A DNA stretch of 9,994 nucleotides from an uncultured Planctomycetia bacterium (GTDB lineage Bacteria; Planctomycetota; UBA1135; GCA-002686595), in NCBI GenBank assembly GCA_937952135.1, contig CALFYL010000295.1:1-9994 (forward strand), read 5' to 3'. Shown here one piece after another: positions 5,369 to 9,994 of the stretch (position 1 is the stretch's first letter; each line of letters opens with the position of its first letter). The position numbers and the translations under genes are program-made. A model generated the notes under the pieces. The model was not told the DNA's origin. It saw only the letters and a program-made list of their open reading frames with translations, and did no database searches.

Positions 5369-8277
5369 GGAGCCTCGCCCTTCTTCTCGCGGGCGCGCTG
5401 GCCTTCGCGGCCGCGGGCTTCGCGAAGGACTCGCAGTCCGATGCGAAGGCGCCGCGAGGCTCGCGCACGGTGCTGCTCAAGGCCGGCACGATCCACTCGG
5501 TCGACGCGGCCGGCGTCGTGCTCGGCGGCGCGGTCCTGCTGCAGAACGGCAAGGTCGTCGCGATTGGCCGCGACCTGACTCCGCCCCCGGGCGCGGAGGT
5601 CGTCGACTACGGTCCCGACGCGGTCATCGTTCCCGGCCTCGTCGCGGCGCGCTCGAACTACGGTGCGAGCTTCGCGGCCTCGGCGCGCAGCGTCGATCCG
5701 TTCGTGCGCGCGGCGGACCACTTCGATCCCTATTCGCGCGGCCACGTGAGCGACCTGATGGGCGGCGTGACCACGGTCTACGTGACTCCGGCCGCCAATC
5801 GACTCATTTCGGGCCAGGGCGCGATCGTGAAGCTGGCGGGCGGCGACGAGCGGATCCTCGACGACTCCGCTTCGATCCACGGCACGATCACGGCGGACGC
5901 GCGCCGCGTTCCGGGTTACTGGGAGCCGCCGATTCCGGCCACGATCGAGAACGGACTGGGCGTGGTGGAGCAGCAGCTTCCCGGCTCGGCCTTCGGCGCG
6001 GTCATGGCGCTCGAGGAACTGCTCGCCATGGTCCGCGGACGCGCGAGCGACAGCGGGGCGTGGGGGACCGGAACCGTGAGCAAGTTGCGCGAGCTGGTCG
6101 ACGCGCGCCTCACGTGGCGCCTCGGCGCCGACACGGCGGAGGAAATTCGCGCGCTGCTCGAGTTCGCGCGCCGCGAGAAGCTGCCCTTGGTGGTCGAGGG
6201 CGGCGACGAATCGGCGGAGCTCGCCGAGGAGCTCGCGGGCGCGGGCGTCGGAGTGATCCTCACCGTCGACGTCGCCGGGCAGAGCAGTGGACGCGACCTG
6301 GGCAAGGACAAGGACACGCGCTGGCCGCGCTACGACAACGCGACGAAGCTCGCGCGCGCCGGCGTGAAGCTCGCGATCGCGCCGGGCGGCAATCTGCGCG
6401 CGCGCGACCTGCGCTTTGCTGCGCAAGTGGCTTCGCGCGGCGGACTCGACGCGGACGCGGCGTTGCGCGCGATCACGCTCGGCGCGGCCGAAGCGCTGGG
6501 GCTCGAGCAGCGTCTCGGCAGCCTCGCGCCGGGCAAGGACGCCGACGTTTGCGTGCTCAACGGCGCGCCGATGTCGGCGACCAGCGGCGTCGTCGCCACC
6601 TGGGTCGACGGCGAGCTGGCGTGGAAGGCGGCGGGCGTGTCCGCGGTCGTGATCGAGGCGCAGGAAGTGCACCTCGGCGACGGCCACGTGCTGCGCCCGG
6701 GCCAGGTGCTGCTCCGCGACGGCAAGATCGCGGAAGTCGGCGGGCGCGTGGCGCGTCCGGTCGGCGCGCGCGTCGTGCGCGGCTTCGCCGCGATGCCGGG
6801 CATGATCGACGCCCTCGGATTCCTCGGCCTCGAGGGTTCGCAGCAGGCGCCGGCGACGGACTTCCAGCTCGCGAAGATCCTCGACACTCCCGACCACGTC
6901 GACCGACATGTCGCGCGCAACGGCGTCACGACGGTCGTGCTCTCGCCGCGCGGCACGCGCGACACCGGCACGCCGATGATGGCGTACAAGCCCGCGAGCC
7001 AGAACCTCGAGCGCCAGGTCGTCGCCGATCCGACCGCGCTGCGCCTCGTGTGGAGCGACAACAACCGCCTGAAGTCGGGCGAGAAGGTCGTCGCGCTGCT
7101 CAAGAAGGCCGTGGACTACGACAAGAAGTGGCGCGAGTACGAGGAGGCGATGAAGAAGTGGGTTCCGCCGGCGCCGGAAGCCGCGGACGGCGAAGAAGGG
7201 TCCGCGGACAAGAAGGACGAGAAGAAGGACGACGCCAAGTCCGAGGAGAAGAAGGACGAGTCGGCGGACAAGGACAAGAAGGCCGACGACAAGAAAGGCG
7301 ACGACAAGAAGGACGCCAAGAAGAAGGGCAAGGAAGAGGAGGAGGCCGATCCGGTGACGGGCGTCTGGACCGGCAAGCTCAGCGATGCGCCGGAAGGCGT
7401 GAAGGGCAATCTGCGCCTGCGCTTCCAGCTCCAGGGCGAGAGCGTCGCGGGCGCGCTGCGCTGCGAAGCGCTGTCCGAGTCCCTGATCTCGCTCGTCGGC
7501 GCCTGGAGCGACAAGAAGGTCGTCGCGTCCGGTTGGGGCACGCGCGGTCCGGTGACGTTCGAAGGCACGCCGAAGGCCGGCAAGTTCGAAGGCACGCTGA
7601 GCGTGGGCGAGTCGAAGTACAAGTTCACGGCCGAGCGCGAGAGCAAGGAGCTGCCGGTGGCGGGGCGCAGCGAAGTGCGCCGCGAGAAGAAGGAGGACGT
7701 GAAGGAGCCGAAGGGCAAGCCGCGTTCACCGGGTCTGGACGGCAAGCTCGAGCCCTTCCGCCGCGCGATGCGGGGTGAAGCGGCGATCGTCGTCGCCGTC
7801 GACCGTGAGGACGAGATCCTCGCCTGCGTCGCGGCCTTCGAGCAGGCGGGCATCAAGCCGGTGCTGCAGGGCGCCGAGGACGTGTGGCGCGTCGCCGACG
7901 AGCTGCGCGGCCGCGTCGCCGGCGTGTTGCTCTCGCACAGCGTGCTGATGACGGAGCCGGGCAAGGGTCTCAACTCCCTGAGCAACCGCTACTCGGACCT
8001 CGCCGCGCTCGGAATTCCGCTCGGCTTCCACAGCCTCGCGGAGGAGGGCGCCGCGGAGCTCCCGATGTTCGCGTCGTACGCGGTGTCGCTGGGCTTCAGC
8101 CCCGACGCGGCGCTGCGCGCGCTCACGAGCGACGTCGCGACGATGATGGGCATCCACGCGCGAGTCGGGCGCATCGCGGCCGGTCTCGACGGCGACGTGC
8201 TCGTGCTCGACGGCGCTCCGCTCGAGCCCGCGACGAGCGTGCTGAAGACCTTCGTCGACGGCGAAGAGGTGCGCTGA
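5365..8277 (+). CDS. Secreted double-domain pseudo-amidohydrolase with inserted beta domain
   Basis: This is a 970-residue protein, about twice the family's usual length. Residues 1-20 (MRSLALLLAGALAFAAAGFA) are a clear signal peptide. Domain 1 (about 33-425) shows GKVVAIGRDL, PGLVAARSNYG, GGVTTVYVTPAANRLISG and RLGSLAPGKDADVCVLNG. Domain 2 (about 428-970) restarts the pattern with GHVLRPGQVLLRDGKIAEVGG, MPGMIDALGF, NGVTTVVLSP and RVGRIAAGLDGDVLVLDG. Neither has the HxH pair: R96/N98 in domain 1 and L484/F486 in domain 2. By manual alignment the later ligands are also gone (G254, E278, G341; A811, Q835, L891). Domain 2 is interrupted at about 597-795 by a Lys/Asp/Glu linker (602-662), a beta-rich module (663-760) starting VTGVWTGKL, and a second basic linker. 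Each half has the size of a full family member, so a tandem fusion is likely. Catalysis is improbable; a scaffold or binding role is inferred. Gene 6 starts 4 bases after its stop. Confidence 0.94.
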   Translation: MRSLALLLAGALAFAAAGFAKDSQSDAKAPRGSRTVLLKAGTIHSVDAAGVVLGGAVLLQNGKVVAIGRDLTPPPGAEVVDYGPDAVIVPGLVAARSNYGASFAASARSVDPFVRAADHFDPYSRGHVSDLMGGVTTVYVTPAANRLISGQGAIVKLAGGDERILDDSASIHGTITADARRVPGYWEPPIPATIENGLGVVEQQLPGSAFGAVMALEELLAMVRGRASDSGAWGTGTVSKLRELVDARLTWRLGADTAEEIRALLEFARREKLPLVVEGGDESAELAEELAGAGVGVILTVDVAGQSSGRDLGKDKDTRWPRYDNATKLARAGVKLAIAPGGNLRARDLRFAAQVASRGGLDADAALRAITLGAAEALGLEQRLGSLAPGKDADVCVLNGAPMSATSGVVATWVDGELAWKAAGVSAVVIEAQEVHLGDGHVLRPGQVLLRDGKIAEVGGRVARPVGARVVRGFAAMPGMIDALGFLGLEGSQQAPATDFQLAKILDTPDHVDRHVARNGVTTVVLSPRGTRDTGTPMMAYKPASQNLERQVVADPTALRLVWSDNNRLKSGEKVVALLKKAVDYDKKWREYEEAMKKWVPPAPEAADGEEGSADKKDEKKDDAKSEEKKDESADKDKKADDKKGDDKKDAKKKGKEEEEADPVTGVWTGKLSDAPEGVKGNLRLRFQLQGESVAGALRCEALSESLISLVGAWSDKKVVASGWGTRGPVTFEGTPKAGKFEGTLSVGESKYKFTAERESKELPVAGRSEVRREKKEDVKEPKGKPRSPGLDGKLEPFRRAMRGEAAIVVAVDREDEILACVAAFEQAGIKPVLQGAEDVWRVADELRGRVAGVLLSHSVLMTEPGKGLNSLSNRYSDLAALGIPLGFHSLAEEGAAELPMFASYAVSLGFSPDAALRALTSDVATMMGIHARVGRIAAGLDGDVLVLDGAPLEPATSVLKTFVDGEEVR
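7168..7350 (+). other. Lys/Asp/Glu low-complexity linker in gene 5
   Basis: Codons 602-662 encode a run dominated by Lys, Asp and Glu with repeated KKD and DKK triplets and almost no hydrophobic residues. It is expected to be disordered and tethers the beta module that follows. Its composition closely resembles the tail of gene 4 and the post-leader linker of gene 3. Confidence 0.8.
7351..7644 (+). other. Beta-rich module inserted in the second domain of gene 5
   Basis: Residues 663-760 alternate short hydrophobic strands and Gly/Asp/Lys turns (VTGVWTGKL, LRLRFQLQGESVAGALRC, KVVASGWGTRGPVTFEG, KFEGTLSVGESKYKFTAE). This pattern fits a small antiparallel sheet or barrel. It is bounded by charged linkers on both sides and contains none of the amidohydrolase motifs. 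Its identity is not recognised; carbohydrate, lipid or protein binding are all possible. Confidence 0.6.
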
Positions 8278-8281
8278 GTCG

Positions 8282-9577
8282 ATGGTCGTCCTCGCCACGC
8301 TGGCGCTGGCCGCATTCGTTGCGGCCCAGGACACCGGGGTCGCTCCCCAGGCGGGGGAGCGCGGCGGTCCTGGTTTGGCGCTGTTCGCCGCGAAAGCGCT
8401 GACGGCGGCGTGGGAGGGCGAGCAGGCCATCGACCACGCCACGCTGCTCGTCCGCGACGGACGCATCGAGGCCATCGGGCCGCGCGCGGAGATCGCCGTG
8501 CCGGCGGGCTACGTCGTGCGCGACCTCGGATCGCTGTGGGTCATGCCGGGCATGATCGATCTGCACTGCCACGCGGCGGGCACCATGGACATCAACGACA
8601 TGGTGTACGTGACGCAGCCCGAGCTCTCGTCGCGCACTTCGATCATCCCCGACAACCCCGCCTTCCAGCGCGGGCTCGCGGCGGGCGTGACAGCCGTGCT
8701 GTTCATCCCCGGCTCGGGCGTGAACTGCGGCGGACGCGGCGTGCTGCTCAAGACCGGTGTCGAGCGCTACGAAGACGCGGTGCTGCGCGACCCGGGCTCG
8801 CTGAAAGTGGCGCAGTGGGGCAATCCCGAAGGCTGGGGCTTCGGCGTCGGCAAGACGTGGGAGAACTACCACCTGCGGCGAATGTTCCGCACCGGCCAGG
8901 CCTATGCGCAGGCTTGGAAGGAGCACGAAGAGGGCGCGGCCCCCGCGCCCGAGCGGCTGCTGGAGTTCGACGTGTTCCGCGACTTGTTCGCGAAGCGCAC
9001 GCAGGTCTCGACGCACACGCAGGTCACGCAAGTCGTGATGATGACCCTGCTGATGATCCGCGGCGAGTTCGGCCTCGACGTGTACATCGACCACGGCGAA
9101 TTCGGCGGGTACCGCGTCGCGGCGCTCGCTCAGGAAATGGGCGTGCCCGCCATCCTGGGGCCGCGCAACGTCGAGACGATGAGCCGCGGCATGATCAACT
9201 TCACCGGCGAGGCGCCCGATCGCTTCCAGGGCATCGCCGCGGGCTACCAGGACGGCGGGCACAAGATGATCGGCTTCAACACCGACTGCCTGCCCTTCCC
9301 GGGTTTCACGCCGTCGCTCGAAGACCTTCCGACGCAGGCGGCGCTCGCCGTGTACTACGGCTTCGACGACCGCGACATGGCCAGCGTTCGCGGGCTCACG
9401 ATCGTGCCCGCGAAAACGGCCGGCATCGACGCGCGCGTCGGAAGCCTCGAGCGCGGCAAGGATGCGGACATCGTGGTTCTCGCGGGCGTGCCCTCCGATC
9501 CGCGTTGCGCGGTCGACGCGGTGTACGTCGAGGGCCGCAAGGTTTACGACCCGTCGATCCACAGGAGACGTTGGTGA
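8282..9577 (+). CDS. Secreted amidohydrolase with intact metal site (imidazolonepropionase-like family)
   Basis: This is a 431-residue protein from ATG 8282, 4 bases after the gene 5 stop; the nearest purine-rich stretch (AAGAGG at 8264-8269) is 12 bases away, so initiation may rely on coupling. Residues 1-16 (MVVLATLALAAFVAAQ) are a short signal peptide. The catalytic pattern is complete: MPGMIDLHCH with H95 and H97, strand-5 H245 (STHTQVTQ), strand-6 H271 (YIDHGEFGG) and strand-8 D335 (GFNTDCLPF). K157 and K175 are candidates for the bridging lysine, but which one serves is not resolved here. The C-terminal part carries RVGSLERGKDADIVVLAG. Members of this family hydrolyse amide bonds, including dipeptides, cyclic amides and imidazolonepropionate; a secretion signal argues against a cytosolic histidine-degradation role. 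The substrate is not predictable. Over 80 aligned residues it is 70 percent identical to gene 7. Confidence 0.94.
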   Translation: MVVLATLALAAFVAAQDTGVAPQAGERGGPGLALFAAKALTAAWEGEQAIDHATLLVRDGRIEAIGPRAEIAVPAGYVVRDLGSLWVMPGMIDLHCHAAGTMDINDMVYVTQPELSSRTSIIPDNPAFQRGLAAGVTAVLFIPGSGVNCGGRGVLLKTGVERYEDAVLRDPGSLKVAQWGNPEGWGFGVGKTWENYHLRRMFRTGQAYAQAWKEHEEGAAPAPERLLEFDVFRDLFAKRTQVSTHTQVTQVVMMTLLMIRGEFGLDVYIDHGEFGGYRVAALAQEMGVPAILGPRNVETMSRGMINFTGEAPDRFQGIAAGYQDGGHKMIGFNTDCLPFPGFTPSLEDLPTQAALAVYYGFDDRDMASVRGLTIVPAKTAGIDARVGSLERGKDADIVVLAGVPSDPRCAVDAVYVEGRKVYDPSIHRRRW

Positions 9578-9993
9578 TGCAAGTTTCTCGGACCGTTCGT
9601 CTCGCAGCGTCGCTCGCGCTCGGCGCGACGGCGTGCTTCGGCGAGGCGGCCCATGCGCAGACGGCGGCGCGCGCGCTGACGCCCCCGGATCCGAATCGTT
9701 CGGCGTATTCGGGCGAAGATCCGCTCGCCGCGCCCGCGCCCGGAACGAAGGACGGCCCGGGGCTGGCGCTGATGGTGACCAAGGCTCTGACGGCCATCTG
9801 GAATGGAACCCAGGTGGTCGACAACGCGGTGATCCTCGTGCGCGACGGGCGCATCGAGCTGGTTGCGCCGCGCGCGGATGCTTCGGTGCCGGCGGGCTAC
9901 GTCGTGCGCGACTGCGCCGAGCTCTGGGCGATGCCGGGCATGATCGACCTGCACTGCCACGTCGGCGGGTCGATGGACATCAACGACATGGTC
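8366..9993 (+). repeat. Tandem duplicated amidohydrolase N-terminal segments (genes 6 and 7)
   Basis: Bases 8366-8605 and 9754-9993 encode gap-free alignable segments. Conservation extends to DNA: 8498-8524 equals 9886-9912 (27 bases), 8543-8572 matches 9931-9960 with one silent change, and 8585-8604 equals 9973-9992. This points to a gene duplication more recent than the split from genes 1 to 5. The span given covers both copies and the non-repeated part between. Confidence 0.75.
9563..9567 (+). promoter_or_regulatory. Shine-Dalgarno site of gene 7
   Basis: AGGAG lies 9 bases before ATG 9577 and 6 bases before an in-frame GTG at 9574. The ATG is preferred because it shares its A with the gene 6 stop (TGATG, 9575-9579) and gives a normal signal peptide. 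The GTG would add only one residue. Confidence 0.6.
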
Positions 9994-9994
9994 T
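9577..9994 (+). CDS. Secreted amidohydrolase with intact HCH motif (3' partial)
   Basis: The reading frame runs off the right edge after 139 residues. Residues 1-27 form a signal peptide with basic n-region, hydrophobic core (LAASLALGA) and an AHA cleavage site before QTA. A Pro/Asp/Ala-rich spacer (about 33-58) follows, longer than in gene 6. From GPGLAL at residue 60 the sequence aligns without gaps to residues 29-108 of gene 6, with 56 of 80 residues identical. The first metal motif is intact (MPGMIDLHCH, H126 and H128) and is followed by MDINDMV as in gene 6. The remaining metal ligands lie beyond the window. It is most likely an active tandem paralog with a related, perhaps divergent, substrate range. 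Its start overlaps the gene 6 stop by one base, so the two are probably co-translated. Confidence 0.92.
   Translation, partial: MQVSRTVRLAASLALGATACFGEAAHAQTAARALTPPDPNRSAYSGEDPLAAPAPGTKDGPGLALMVTKALTAIWNGTQVVDNAVILVRDGRIELVAPRADASVPAGYVVRDCAELWAMPGMIDLHCHVGGSMDINDMV

Noticed and set aside
5098..6909. 603-codon open frame on the minus strand
   Set aside because: It is antisense to genes 4 and 5, has no recognisable motif and has Arg/Ala-rich shadow composition.
5190..7778. 862-codon plus-strand open frame
   Set aside because: It overlaps gene 5 in another frame and is Arg/Gly-rich without motifs, while gene 5 has a signal peptide and family motifs throughout.
2..8277. Genes 1 to 5 as decaying pseudogenes
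   Set aside because: All frames are intact over thousands of bases, with good ribosome sites, overlaps and conserved fold signatures, which argues for maintained non-catalytic proteins.
8282..9577. Gene 6 as hutI (imidazolonepropionase of histidine degradation)
   Set aside because: A signal peptide is present, no hut genes are nearby, and the strand-5 and strand-6 surroundings resemble the broad amidohydrolase family and not HutI specifically.
9396..9960. Two minus-strand open frames (9396-9854 and 9544-9960)
   Set aside because: Both are antisense to gene 7, whose plus-strand frame has a signal peptide and an intact HCH motif aligned to gene 6.

Overview
The window is a single, densely packed, one-directional gene run. 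Seven consecutive plus-strand genes (the first and last cut by the window edges) all encode proteins of the metal-dependent amidohydrolase superfamily, in the imidazolonepropionase-like branch (COG1228 / PF01979 type). Counting domains there are at least eight, because the fifth gene carries two. No transposase, RNA gene, CRISPR array, or promoter or terminator hairpin was seen. Gaps between genes are 0 to 20 bases, with GTGA, ATGA and TGATG stop/start overlaps, so the run is very probably one operon that extends beyond both edges.

The DNA is very GC-rich with strong third-position GC bias, which produces many long false ORFs on both strands. Each complete gene begins with a Sec-type signal peptide or a plausible hydrophobic leader, so the products probably act outside the cytoplasm. 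High GC, secreted amidohydrolase-like paralogs and Lys/Asp-rich linkers suggest a Planctomycetota-like bacterium. This is an inference from style only; Acidobacteriota or Gemmatimonadota-type genomes are not excluded.

Layout: gene 1 (2-1354, 5' partial) is an amidohydrolase-fold domain with a long charged coiled coil inserted. Gene 2 (1360-2472) and gene 3 (2469-3731) are compact single-domain relatives. Gene 4 (3752-5368) has a classic signal peptide and ends in a Lys/Asp-rich, then His-rich tail. Gene 5 (5365-8277) is a 970-residue protein with two amidohydrolase-like domains; the second is split by a Lys/Asp linker and a small beta-rich domain. Gene 6 (8282-9577) and gene 7 (9577 onward, 3' partial) are close tandem paralogs with the intact HCH metal motif.

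The main observation is a division of labour. By manual alignment, the six domains of genes 1 to 5 have lost most or all of the metal-binding residues (the HxH pair after the first strand, the later two His and the strand-8 Asp). Gene 6 keeps all of these and gene 7 keeps the part that is visible. The window therefore looks like an operon of five proteins (six domains) of catalytically dead pseudo-amidohydrolases followed by at least two apparently active enzymes. This suggests a multi-subunit extracytoplasmic assembly or a set of binding proteins serving the active members. The substrate cannot be told from the sequence.
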